Origin: Oreohelix idahoensis
Taxonomy: Eukaryota; Mollusca; Gastropoda; Stylommatophora; Oreohelicidae
Length of the DNA: 64,000 nucleotides
Assembly: GCA_024509875.1 (NCBI GenBank)
Contig: JAMPIV010016237.1
Coordinates: forward strand, 1 to 64,000
Direction: 5' to 3'
Part shown: piece by piece, positions 43,970 to 54,626 of the stretch
How positions within the stretch are numbered: the first letter of the stretch is position 1
How the letters are laid out: each line of letters opens with the position of its first letter
Notes under the pieces: generated by a model
The model's database searches: none
The model's input: the letters and a program-made list of their open reading frames with translations, nothing else
Told to the model about the DNA's origin: nothing
Translations under genes and position numbers: made by a program

Positions 43970-44834
43970 TACCCTCGTAGGAAGCCTGAACCAAACAGTC
44001 ACGTGACTTTTGTAGTGGTCTGTTCAATTGTAATTAGTTATACATGATGATGTTGCCAACATCATGTACCACCTCATATTAGTCACCTTGTACGAATTGT
44101 CTGAGCATAACGTTCACTCAAGTACACGGTAATGCGTACTGTTTCTGTAGTTTCTCGAAAAGTCAGTGTTAATATTTCTTACAAAGATGTCACAAAACGG
44201 TTTGTGCGCTCTCATGTCCACTGCAGCAGGATTGCATTTATTCCTTTGAGAGAAATATTTTTTTTTCTCTTCCTGCCCTTATTTGTCCACACAGAAAACT
44301 CATCCGAAGGTCAATCTAAAACATGAAGTCATAGTGGTAATTTATTGTTAACATAACAACACCCCAGAACCGTGTAAGAGACCTAGTCAAGTGACTTTAT
44401 TCCTCTGAGCAAACAGTCTGCGAGTCAAGATTGGCTTTGTGGTGCCAGTGAGCGTACTAATCTCTAAACAAAGTGAGGGTAGAAGTGACACCATCATCAG
44501 AGGGTCGTAGAAGCGCGAGACCAGCTTTGCAGTTACTCCTGATCTGACTTAAAACGTGCTGCGCATCTAATCTTTACCAGAGTCACGAGAACTCCAGCGA
44601 CCTTTCTGCATAGAACCCAAAAACCCAGCGGAAGTAGAAACTACTATTTGCAGCTTTGTCAAACCTAAAAGCTGCCAAGTGACTTTTTACATAAAACACC
44701 ATACCATCACACCATGATGTGTATTTTCTGTTAAAGATTATACAATGTTTTTTAAACTGTTAAACTTAGTTGATTAAAAAATTTGTTATTTGTAAATTTA
44801 CACATTTAACGTCGATTTAATCATTTTGAATGTA
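43970..44834. other. Unannotated DNA with one end of dispersed repeat Y
   Basis: 44357-44437 (ACACCCCAGAACCGTGTAAG and CTCTGAGCAAACAGTCTG) matches 45875-45950 at about three-quarters identity. Otherwise nothing recognised. Confidence 0.5.
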
Positions 44835-45060
44835 CTGCATGTTAACAATTGCTCTGCCAAATGCAGCATTGATCTTGACTTCTGAAATATCTGTTGAACA
44901 CTACCTTGAGATAGAAGCATCTTATCCTTCTATCTACAACTTTGCCAAGAGTAATCTTGTGCGGCGTTAGACACCTTTAAAAACCCATATTAGATACTCT
45001 TAAGTTTTGGCCATTATTGGACCACTACTGCAAAGCAGGAGAGGCAATTCCATAACAAAA
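44835..45060 (-). repeat. Dispersed repeat X, copy 3
   Basis: Reverse-orientation match to 16443-16703 and 36265-36565, including CAAGATTACTCTTGGCAAAG and TAGTGGTCCAATAATGG. Confidence 0.65.
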
Positions 45061-45874
45061 GTCAACAATGCACAATGAACATAATGACAGTGTTTAATTC
45101 TTTGCTGATTTTTATTATGTTCTCTCAATTATCACACTTTTCTTTCTTTCTTTCTTCGTCATTTTCTGCTGTGTAGCAGATATTTGAGTATTGTCGAATT
45201 GCTTGACACTCTCTATAGATGATAATAATCACATTAGCTTGACGCTTCTCAGAATTGCTGAGATAATTACTCGCAGTCGCAAGGGAGCGACACAAGTTGG
45301 CTAAGATTAGAACAAAATCTCGTGTACGCGGCGGAGACTCATGACATAAGCGTTTCTTGTCCTGCATGTTATGACAAGAGTGCTTTCTGAAAACGTAATG
45401 ATGGTTACATTTTGACCACGCTGTTGTATGAGTTTACCGATCTGCCATTAAGTTTGTAAACACGGGCATCGGACATCTTATTACCACACATGAGAGAGTT
45501 GACCTCTGCCTTACATTAAATATTATCCGACATCGCAATATTTTGAAAATACCCCATAACCCACATGTTTGAGTATGATTGGAGTTTTTTTTAATAGCTC
45601 ATAACAAACGAAGGCGTGGGAAGGCAGGGAATATAATCTGACCATTTGTGCATGCTATTTCACATGAGAAATCTGTCGCCAAGACACCAGACTGCTGCAG
45701 TGAAGAATTAGAATTCAGAATTCCTTCTTATAATACCGGACACCTTTTATTTGAGTATTTGTCAGGACTTTCAATATAGCCCAGGAAATCTCTAACACTT
45801 TAAATAAGGAAACCGGGACTGAAGAAACTGAAGGACCACACACGAAGTCAGAGAGGGGATTTATGAAATTAACG
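45061..45874. other. No recognisable feature
   Basis: No coding or RNA signal; a minus-strand frame at 45125-45367 has no domain. Confidence 0.45.
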
Positions 45875-45950
45875 ACACCCCAGACGCATGTAAGAGGCCG
45901 ATTCAAGTCTGTTTTATTCATCTGAGCAAAACGTCTGTGAGCAACGATTG
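45875..45950 (+). repeat. Dispersed repeat Y, copy 2
   Basis: ACACCCCAGACGCATGTAAG and CATCTGAGCAAAACGTCTG match 44357-44437. Confidence 0.55.
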
Positions 45951-46000
45951 GCGAAAGTTAAGAGTTACATTTCATATTTTTCATATATTATCCCTAATAT

Positions 46001-46503
46001 CAGTTTTCCTGTGAAGATCAAATTATACAAATCACTTGTATTATCTATTCTCTTGTATGGGTGTGAGGGCTGGACACTCACTGCAGATACGGAGCGAAGG
46101 ATTCAGGCTTTCGAGCATAAATGTTATAGAAGAATTTTGCGCATTTGCTATAAAGAGCACAAAACAAATGTCTATGTTAGAGAGAAGATAAACACCTATG
46201 CAGGCCACCAAGAACTACTTTTGTCAATAGTGAAACGTCGAAAGCTTGCCTGGTTTGGGCATGTAACTCGTCATGACTCCCTTTCGAAAACGACCCTTCA
46301 GGGAACAGTCGAAGGTAAACGGAGAAGAGGAAGGCAGAGAAAATCCTGGGCTGATAACATCAAAGAATGGGCAGGACACGGTTTTTCCACACTTGTACGC
46401 ATTGCTGAGGATAGAGAGCAGTGGAGGACCCTGTCTGCTGATGCTTCCACCATGGCACCCCTACGACCCATGACGGGTTACGGGCTGAGATGAGATGATG
46501 ATG
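46001..46503 (+). mobile_element. 5'-truncated RTE-like element with GAT-type tail
   Basis: 503 bp bracketed by an 11-bp target duplication, ATCCCTAATAT (45990-46000 and 46504-46514). It is open from its first bases: SFPVKIKLYKSLVLSILLYG, CEGWTLTADTERRIQAFEHK, RRKLAWFGHVTRHDSLSKTT, KRRRGRQRKSWADNIKEWAG and a C-terminal PMTGYGLR. The stop TGA at 46491-46493 lies at the start of a GAGATGATGATGAT tail, so there is almost no 3' UTR. Residues before SFPVK in the larger frame are host flank. A family distinct from the one at 18275-18653. Confidence 0.9.
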
Positions 46504-46514
46504 ATCCCTAATAT

Positions 46515-46891
46515 GAAATTATCACCCCTAGTGGTTAGGCTAGTCTTTACCAAGACACGCTAAGCACAGCACAGAACAAGAAAAGAAGGACAGAAGAATT
46601 AGAATCAACATGTTTGAGTGACAGTTGAATTTCACATACATGAAGAATTTAGAAGGGAGATAAATCTCGACAGCAGTAATCGTTATCCAGTCGTGAAGGC
46701 CCTAACATCTAGAGACAGCTAGTAAACACTGAGGCAGTAAGGAAGAATGAGAGAGCAAGACATTGAGAAAATAATTGAGTTTACATTTATGCTGTACAAG
46801 GTTGACCGACCTCAAGGGAAGTTTGGACTCATTATTTCACACCAGCCACGTTACACGTAAATAAACTTCATCATATTTTGCACTGTTGTCG
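46515..46891. other. No recognisable feature
   Basis: Nothing supported. Confidence 0.5.
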
Positions 46892-47070
46892 GAGTCAAGC
46901 TACTCATCTAGTGTTGATATCACTCGTCAGCTGTCTGAGTCAAGTTACTCATCAAGTGTTGATATCAATCGTCAGCTGTCTTGGTCAAGTTACTCATTTA
47001 GTTTTGATATAATCATCAGCTGTCTGAGTCAAAATACTCATCAAGTGTTGATATCAAAAGTCAACTATTG
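46892..47070 (+). repeat. 45-bp minisatellite, four copies, in-frame unit
   Basis: Units GAGTCAAGTTACTCATCAAG, then TGTTGATATCAATCGTCAGC plus 5 bases; the first two copies encode SESSYSSSVDITRQL-type 15-residue units, and a 1-bp loss in the third breaks the frame. Confidence 0.85.
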
Positions 47071-47344
47071 TCGTTAACTGTTGTTGTTTTGCATCAGTAA
47101 GAAATGGCTTTTATACCATCAACCAAGGCCTGCCTACTGTTGGGGTAGTGATACGAACCACTATACAACATCATCAGCAATGCACGACCACACATACATG
47201 TGGCTGGCAACCACATCATGTTTATTTAACTGGTACAGAAACCACCACTGGAAGAGCACATGCATGTTTTAATGTAGGCTGTCTCCATGGTGACCAGCTG
47301 TAGTTGTAGATCCATGCTCCATAGGGCGCATTAGGAACATGAAT

Positions 47345-47545
47345 ACATAACTCTTACATAATCAGGAAATATATCACCCATTACATAACTCTTACATAAT
47401 CAATAATTATATCACACATTACAAAACTCTTACATAATCAATAAATGTATCACTTATTACAAAACTCTTACATAAATAGGAAATATATCACACATTACTT
47501 AACTCTTACATAATCAGGAAATGTATCACACATTACAAAATAGCC
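47345..47545 (+). repeat. 38-bp minisatellite, about five copies
   Basis: Unit contains AACTCTTACATAATCA and ATATATCACACATTAC; unit starts 38 bp apart (47349, 47387, ...). Confidence 0.85.
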
Positions 47546-48310
47546 TACTGATATAACCGACTGATCCAGGCACATGGTTATAATTTAAAATAGATTCCCT
47601 GGTTTGAAACGTTGCAAACACCGAACCAAATAATACGACGTAAAAGTAATGACGTATTTTTTGTTTAAGATTTTGATACCGATCACCTTGCCACAGGTAG
47701 CAAAAATTCTAGCCATTGGACACAGTCACATCCCAGTATTCAGTTTTTTTCTTCATTTATTTACTTATTTATTTATTTGGTTTAAGCAAATCCAAACTAC
47801 TCGTTAATAGATAACCCTTGACCATAAATACGAAGCAATATAAAAAATGTGTTTTTCTTTTATTAGTAAGAAGGAAGCAGAAAACTATTGATAGTTATAC
47901 ATAAAGGGCAATTTTCTGATTAACGAACAGCACTAGTTAGTGCTAATGAAACATTTGGTTGTGCACATTAACGAATAGAGGATAATTTGGCAGTAGTAGC
48001 ATTGAGAGTTGTTGAACAGCTAAGTGCTCAATACTTTTAAATGTGCATTAAGTTGATAATCTTTTAAATTTTTTGACAATGTGTATAGAAAAAAAAAGAA
48101 TATTTAAAAGAGTAAAAAAAGCAAATATTGTACCTGAATTAAAATGCTATGGCTAATGCAATTGTTAATAATAAATTTATACAAGTTACAAAATATGAAC
48201 ACCTTCTATTCAGTCTAACATTTTGTTCATAATCTAATTGTTTCCCTTGTAAAGCAAACAAGCTACCTCCCCTAACTTGTCATTGATGACGGGGAGAGAA
48301 TTATGTAAAA
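47546..48310. other. No recognisable feature
   Basis: AT-rich DNA, no gene or repeat family recognised. Confidence 0.5.
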
Positions 48311-48312
48311 TA

Positions 48313-48339
48313 TACTACTCGTCAAAAGTCAAGGGCCAC
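48313..48339. repeat. Tc1 terminal inverted repeat, left
   Basis: 27 bp, perfect inverted match to 49904-49930. Confidence 0.95.
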
Positions 48340-48536
48340 TTAGAAAAACCTTGGTTGAAACCATAAAACAAATCCGATATAAACGTAATTGGTATCAGTC
48401 AAAACGGCATTTATTGAATATCAAATTGACATGTAACGTTAAGAAATGGAAACACACATTCAAACGCAATGAAGCTGTGAAGTGTGTCACCCACCTTTTC
48501 AAAAGTCACATAATAGATATTGGACAAATAGGCATT

Positions 48537-49565
48537 TCAAAATCGGGTATGACCACCGTTTGCAGCAAGGCATTCAAGACGGCGTAGACGCATCGAGTCC
48601 ACAAGGGTCCGAAGAGTATCCTGAGGAACAGCTTGCCATTCCTGAAGCAGAAATGCAGTCAGCTGTGCAACATCCATTGGCAGGGGGTGATTTGTTGACA
48701 ATCTTCGACCAAGGACATCCCAGAGGTGCTCAATCGGAGAAAGGTCAGGTGAATGAGCTGGCCACGCCATCCTGATGATCCCATGTTGCTTAATAAACTC
48801 ATTCACCACACGAGCTCGATGGGGTCGAGCGTTATCATCTTGGAGGATGGCATTACCACCTACGGCCTCCAGAGCAGGCTGAACAATTGGTCTCAAGATT
48901 TCGTTCTGGTATCTTGGGCCGGTCAAGTTGCCTTTGATGATGTAGAGTGGGGTCCTGTCGTGTCTGTAGAAGCCTCCCCAGACCATGACAGAACCCCTAC
49001 CATAACGATCCACCTCTCGAATTGTGTCATCAGTAAATCGCTCTCCTGGTCGTCTCCAAACTCGAATCCTGCCATCATTGAATGACACAGTGAAGCGGGA
49101 TTCATCACTGAAGAGAACTTGACTCCATTTTTGCCTTGTCCATCGGATGTGCTTGCGACCCCAAGCAACACGGGCTCTGCGATGAGCAGGAGTAAGAGGG
49201 ATTCTGACTGCAGGACGTCGAGCAGCCAGTCCAAATTCATGTCAACGTCTGCGAATGGTGCTTTGACTGACATTAACGTTTACAGTTTGTCTCAGCTGAC
49301 ATCTTAGAGTGGAACAAGTCACTGTTCGATGGCGCAGGGCTGACAACAAGAGGTACCGGTCATCATGTCTATTGTTGCATCTAGGGCGACCTGGCCGGTG
49401 GCGATCCTCCACACTTCCTGTAGCCTGAAATCTCTCCAAAATTCTTTGGATAGTAGAGTGTGACACTGCAAGCCGTCTAGCAACCTCACGGACAGATAAA
49501 CCACTTTCAACCCACGCTATAGCCCTCATTCTTTGTAAGGTGTCAAGACTTCTTCTCGGTGGCAT
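48537..49565 (-). pseudogene. Tc1-like transposase with one in-frame stop
   Basis: 342 codons from MPPRRSLD at 49565 to the stop at 48537, the usual Tc1 length. Residues 1-120 carry paired helix-turn-helix DNA-binding motifs: GLSVREVARRLAVSHSTIQRI and the HRPGRPRC AT-hook-like link. The catalytic domain has VLFSDESRF (first Asp), LQDDNARPH (second Asp) and PDLSPIEHLWD (Glu); 34 residues separate the second Asp from the Glu, giving DD34E. A TGA at 49242-49244 replaces a leucine codon in STIRRR-HEFGLAARRP. All else is open in one frame, so a single substitution would account for its death. An open extension to 49649 precedes the likely start. Confidence 0.9.
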
Positions 49566-49903
49566 GGTTTTTGCAAGTGATGAAACTACCCTAAGTCTGC
49601 TGATTGTAAAACAAATTAAGAGTGAACTCTGTTCACGAAAAGTCGCCATTGCACGTGGAATGTCAATCAGCTTGATTACTTCACCTGTTTGGTTGTACGG
49701 AAGTTGAAAAAACAGATTAAAAATGTGAATTTATGGTCAGCAAACCAAATTGCACGTGATCACCATGGTTGTCGGTGAGTATTTTTTAATGCTTAATGTG
49801 CATAGAGGACTGTCAGAGGAAGATATTGCACCCATTTTTACTAAAAACTTCCTTCATTTAATCATTCTATGCGCTTATATAAAAGTGTATTGAAAATAAT
49901 AGG

Positions 49904-49930
49904 GTGGCCCTTGACTTTTGACGAGTAGTA
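49904..49930. repeat. Tc1 terminal inverted repeat, right
   Basis: 27 bp, perfect inverted match to 48313-48339. Confidence 0.95.
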
Positions 49931-49932
49931 TA

Positions 49933-50924
49933 TTAATGTTGTGCGTGACAAGTCTCAATTGTTTTTTTCCCTCGCTCCAGTGTTTCTATCATTTATTACT
50001 TCATCCTCAAGGCGTTGTAGTTATACAGTCCAGATGTGTTTGTAATATTTCTTTGACGCTCTAGTGATATACTCAGCCGCTGCTTACAGCATCACGTGGT
50101 TAAGTATCTTTTTACTTTATTTCCGATGTCCCGTCAAATCTGACCAGATGTGTGATATTTAGCTTATAATGGGCGTATTTTTTTCTAATTGCTATTAAGT
50201 TTTGACAGCTAGACTGTTATCTCAGTCGTTTTTTTTATTTTTTATTTTATTTATTTGTTAGCATTGTTGTAAGCCATGAAAAGGGCTAATCGTGTATAGG
50301 ACCGTGATCTGGTTGGCTATAGTCTTCACGTCTTGCGTTTATTGTAGCATTGTTGCGTATTAAATGTGTGTATTTATTTATTTTTGCAAGTGTGTTACTA
50401 TTATTTCTACAGCTATTATTACTGATTCGACGGCAGCTCTGAAAAGCACACGTCATTAAAAGGTCGACTTGCAGAAATTTAGATGCATGGGTGTTTTTGG
50501 TTGGTTCAGTTTGTGTGTTTACCGCTTGTGTCCGCCGATAGTGTCATCTTTCTTAGCTCCAGCTGATTTATGACTGTGTTGATGATGATTGGTCGTAAAA
50601 CTGTAATGAGTTGTATACACGCCGGATGCATCCTCTCATACGTCAATCCCAGCCAATCTTACGGCTAATGCTAAACTCCAGTTCATTACATTCTTCAATT
50701 GTCCTGTTTAATTTGATGTGTCCGTGATGATCTGTCTCTCTTGCTTTACGCTTTTGTTTCGTTGGTGGAGGACTGGGTGCTTTCTTTTCCTGCCAATATA
50801 TTTATATAACTGTCAGGTGTGTAATCAGGTGTTGGAGTTGAATTTTGATGTGTAGTTCATGTTTACTTGACTGTGTCTTTGTCGTCAATCTATTTCTTAC
50901 CTTAATTTTCCGAATCTTTTAGCC
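49933..50924. other. No recognisable feature
   Basis: T-rich DNA. 50620-50645 shares CGGATGCATCCTCTCATACG with 36840-36866. No coding signal. Confidence 0.5.
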
Positions 50925-51235
50925 GAATACCATCACCAACCAAGAATTGATTTCTCGGATCAACCAAGAGGACATGCACACAATTATAACTGCTAGACGG
51001 TGGAGTTGAGTTGGCCACGTCCTCAGAAAAGACCCTGATGCCATCACAAGAACAGCTATGCTATGGACCCCTGAAGGAAACAAAAGAGAGGCCAACCAAA
51101 AAGAACTTGGCGAAGAACTATGGGGCCAAGATGCAAAGAATAAACCAGAGCTGGGGCACTGCACGAATGATGGCCACTGACAGAGCAAAATAGAAGAAGT
51201 TTGTTGCTACCCTACAAGTCCCCATATTTATAGAT
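50925..51235 (+). pseudogene. RTE-like C-terminal tail, decayed
   Basis: In shifting frames the plus strand reads GHVLRKDPDAITRTAM, WTPEG, KRGQPKRTWRRTMG and ATDRAKW-like segments, the arrangement of the C-terminal region of RTE-like polyproteins (GH-LRK-D---R-AL-WTP-GKRKRGRPK-TWRRT). Several small indels interrupt it, and no target duplication was found. The plus-strand frame 51011-51193 and minus-strand frame 50919-51188 are not genes in their own right. Confidence 0.6.
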
Positions 51236-51350
51236 GGCCACAGCGACTATGGGTAGGGAGCACAGAGGCAAAAGAGGGTCAGAAGTGGGCCATGAGGGAA
51301 AAAAAGTTGAGAACGCCCTGCGTACACAAATACATTATTCCTTCTGCTAG

Positions 51351-51355
51351 CTCAC
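51351..51355. repeat. Target duplication of the Gag-PR-IN element, left
   Basis: CTCAC, matched at 61245-61249. Confidence 0.85.
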
Positions 51356-54300
51356 TGTCGTAGATTTTTTGATAGGAAATTAAGACTTTGGTTGGTCCCT
51401 TCTGAATAGATAGAATCAGTGATAGCTGCTGTGAGAGTTAATACAGAAATAGATCTTTCCACGAGTGCAGTGGTAGCGAATCAATAGAACGGTCCCCTGG
51501 AAAAAAGACAAGATTCTTCTCTCTCTCTCTCTCTCTCTCTCAGGCCTATCTTCTACGACACTTATGTAAGAGTCGGACAGACTATTGACAACATATGCTA
51601 ATATGTAATGAACATACCACTCACGTGCACACACACCAGTGACAACAGGTAGACACACAGACGTGGGAAGACTATCAAAATGATTACATATATATATTCT
51701 GAACCAGCTGACCAACACGCTGCTTTTAGTTTCAAAGGGAAGTTTTTATTTATCAGCTAAAAATTTCCTCACAACACATAAAATTCATCAAGAAAAGAAA
51801 ATAAACATATACACGTGGTCAAAACAATAATCAATGAAATTGCTACAAGAAATGAAAGACCCCGATATGATCTCATCCCCTCAAGGTAAGCCCCCAGTCC
51901 CGTTATGAGTAAAGTGAAAGCCAGGAGATTCAATGATACATATGAGTTTGTCTAATAATTTTTCTTTCTTTCCTCGTAAACAAATATGAACCGACTTAGA
52001 TGTAGTAGGTTTTAACCTGAGGGAAGTCAAAAAAATATTCTTGCATTGACAACAAGTTTCATAAATGGAATTACAAACATGGGTGAAATTCACATACCTC
52101 ACACCGTCTACTTTCACTCGGTTCTTTCATCAGGGCACTGTACTAATTACATACGTGATGTAGCTTGCCGACTGGCGCAACCTTGGTAACATTCACACCC
52201 TTTGTCTGTTCTGTCGTTCACTGAAGCGGATCCCAGCTCTACAGAGTGGTTTGCTGGTTTTGGTTTTTCTCAGAAATTTCTCCGGGGAGCATCAGCTTCA
52301 GGCGTCAGCTATTTCAGACTAAAGTTAGTGTATCTTGACTCACGAAGTAAGAATTAGGGTTAAGCGAGCACACAATGTCAGAACACGAGGTTTCCCTAAA
52401 TTAGGAAAATGACCGGTGGACAGCTTCTCTCAACAGATAATCAGGGTTCACCACACATTTGGTCAAAAAAGATGTCGGAAAGTTTAATGCTATAAATAAT
52501 GTTACTTGCCACAAGGGCTGTACTTTAGAATATCGTTTCTGGAAGGACTAATTCAGGCACACTGGGCCCGTTATTTCAGTTTACGTTAAAGTTCTTGAAA
52601 AAGCTTACGACCAAGTCTTTAAGGGAAAAGTTTTTTTTTTTTGGTCTTCACAGGATAGGTTCATCAGTACGTAACGCTGGTATAGTTAGGTTACCACAGA
52701 AATCTCTGTATAAAGAAACATATATATGAAATATTTATACATCCTATGTTTAAGGGTATACTTATATTTTAACTGCGGGCGTAAACCTTAACTTATCATT
52801 TAACACCTCCCGTGAAATAAGTTATATTCATAAATTAATCATCATGAATTAGAGATATATATAAATATATTCTCGTCACGACTCATGAGACATCTAGTCT
52901 AGCAGTTATAAGTTAGTTTGAAAATTATGTTCTCGTCTGATTATTTAGCAGTTAAATTAAATTTAGTAATAGCCGACTGAATTTAAGCTGGAAATATAAT
53001 TTATCCTGCTTTCCACTGAGACACGTCACTAGAAATTTATACAGACTTATAAATTATTCGCTCTGCACCAGATCTACCCAGAGAAATAAATAGCGATTTA
53101 GCACTTTTAAACACTTCACAAAATACTAGATATACTAGATAATAATATATGATACCTCAAACACAGAATTCCTAAGAACTAAACCACTTCGATCAAACTA
53201 AAGGCCATCTCTTTTAACAGAGATTTTTAGAAATCGAACGAGGCTTGTTCTAGTCTTGACTGCGAAGTTACTGAGTGATAATGAAATCTAGCTCATTCTA
53301 GTATATATGAAAACCCAGACAAAGAGATGAACGTTTATTTCGCAAAAACGAAATAATCTCCCCTTTCTCATAACATGAGATGCAGTTATCTACCCTTCCA
53401 AGATGGAGGTGAAATTCGTTTCTCACCTTAGACGCCGAAAGAAAAACATCAGGAATGTGTATATTTCGATGGATATCACCATGTTATGTTAAATTATAGA
53501 ATTAGAGATACACCAGAGTATCTAGTGGTGTAGATATTTTCCTATAACTGACCTCGAAACCCTTGAATCGGTCGGTTGGATTGGAGGGTTGATCAGTGAG
53601 TTAACAATTCACTATCGTAAAACAAGCTATTGTTACCGAAACAGAACCAGGCTCGTAAGAGAAGACTCTAGGCAGAAATATGTCTCCGACTATATAAGGA
53701 AAAGACGATGGTCATATATCGGTCATGTCCTACGAATGCAAAACAACAGAATACCACTACAGGCGCTCACTTGGGTTCCTGAGGGTAAGCGGAAAAAAGG
53801 AAGACCAAAAGAAACACTCAGAAGAACAATAATAAGAGAAGGAAGAACGTTGGGCCTAAATAATGTGCAAGAGCTAAGAGGAGTGGCGTCACAACGAACA
53901 ACCTGGAGAGCACTGGTTTCTGCCTTATGCGCCGTGTTTGGCGCTTAAAGAATTTATTATTATTATTATTATTCTCATAACAACTACGTAACTAGAAGAG
54001 GCTGTCGTAAACTGCCACTTTCTGCGTGTCAGTTTAGAAATCTCAGACAACCTGTCTCCAATGCAGGGCAGTTTTCACACTACAGCTGACCATGGCCCAC
54101 AGTGAGCGCCGTGTCAGTTTGGGATTTTTCAGACAAATGTCTGAATACTGACCGGTGCAGATGTAAAGTATCACACCTCACCGGGACTTATGCCGAGAAG
54201 AAGCTCGCGCGCTCGGTGAGAATGTAGACGATTGTCTACGTCCTATGTTCAGCGAACCGACTTATCACGCCTTCTGACGCCCTGCAGCCCTGACATCTAC

Positions 54301-54500
54301 GTAATATCGTCCTAGCGCGATTCTCAGTGTTGAGAAAGAAACAGGTAAAGTTTAAAAATACTGAAGAAAATATTTTTCGCAACCGAGTGATGCGAAAAAT
54401 ACAGGAAAAACAAGTATGGAAAGAATATAAATGAAAGGATTAGGGTGAAAGAATAGGAAGAAGATGCAGGTAATTTAATGACATAAAGACCTACGTGACA
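51356..54500 (-). repeat. 3' LTR of the Gag-PR-IN element (with nested RTE copy)
   Basis: On the minus strand it begins TGTCACGTAGGTC and ends ATCTACGACA. Its 3145 bp include a 597-bp insertion plus 10-bp duplication. Open frames at 51416-51718 and 51881-52117 recur in the other LTR and are not genes. Confidence 0.9.
53375..53971 (+). mobile_element. RTE-like 3' copy nested in the 3' LTR
   Basis: Absent from the other LTR and bracketed by the 10-bp duplication TTCTCATAAC (53365-53374 and 53972-53981). The 3' part encodes an RTE-like C-terminus: RKRRWSYIGHVLRMQNNRIP, LTWVPEGKRKKGRPKETLRR and RTTWRALVSALCAVFGA, with stop TAA at 53946-53948. The tail is an ATT trinucleotide run. The first roughly 210 bp are not recognisably coding. 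A third tail type among the RTE copies here. Confidence 0.85.
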
Positions 54501-54516
54501 GGACGTCCCCCCTTAA
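54501..54516 (-). promoter_or_regulatory. Polypurine tract of the Gag-PR-IN element
   Basis: The minus strand reads TTAAGGGGGGACGTCC directly before the 3' LTR; compare AAGAGGGGAGA in the Gmr1-like element. Confidence 0.7.
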
Positions 54517-54626
54517 GATATGGAAGCACTCCATGTCTACGTTATGGAATTAAATTTCCTATAACCGTAGCTTCGGGGTGTCTGTCTTCTTCCCTCTCAT
54601 CTTCCCCCTCCATCTCTCACCAATTC

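Larger units (their letters stand above)
48313..49930 (-). mobile_element. Tc1/mariner transposon
   Basis: 1618 bp with perfect 27-bp terminal inverted repeats (48313-48339 and 49904-49930, beginning TACTACTCGTCAAAAGTCAA) flanked by TA on each side, the Tc1/mariner target. One transposase frame on the minus strand. Only one inactivating mutation was found, so the copy is young. Confidence 0.95.

Noticed and set aside
36838..50645. Short shared motif CGGATGCATCCTCTCATACG at 36838-36866 and 50620-50645
   Set aside because: Only about 25 bp match with unrelated flanks; recorded but too short to define a repeat family.
51416..52117. Open frames in the LTR, repeated at 58517-58714 and 59118-59465
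   Set aside because: Same LTR sequence twice, low complexity or no domain; duplication does not make them genes.
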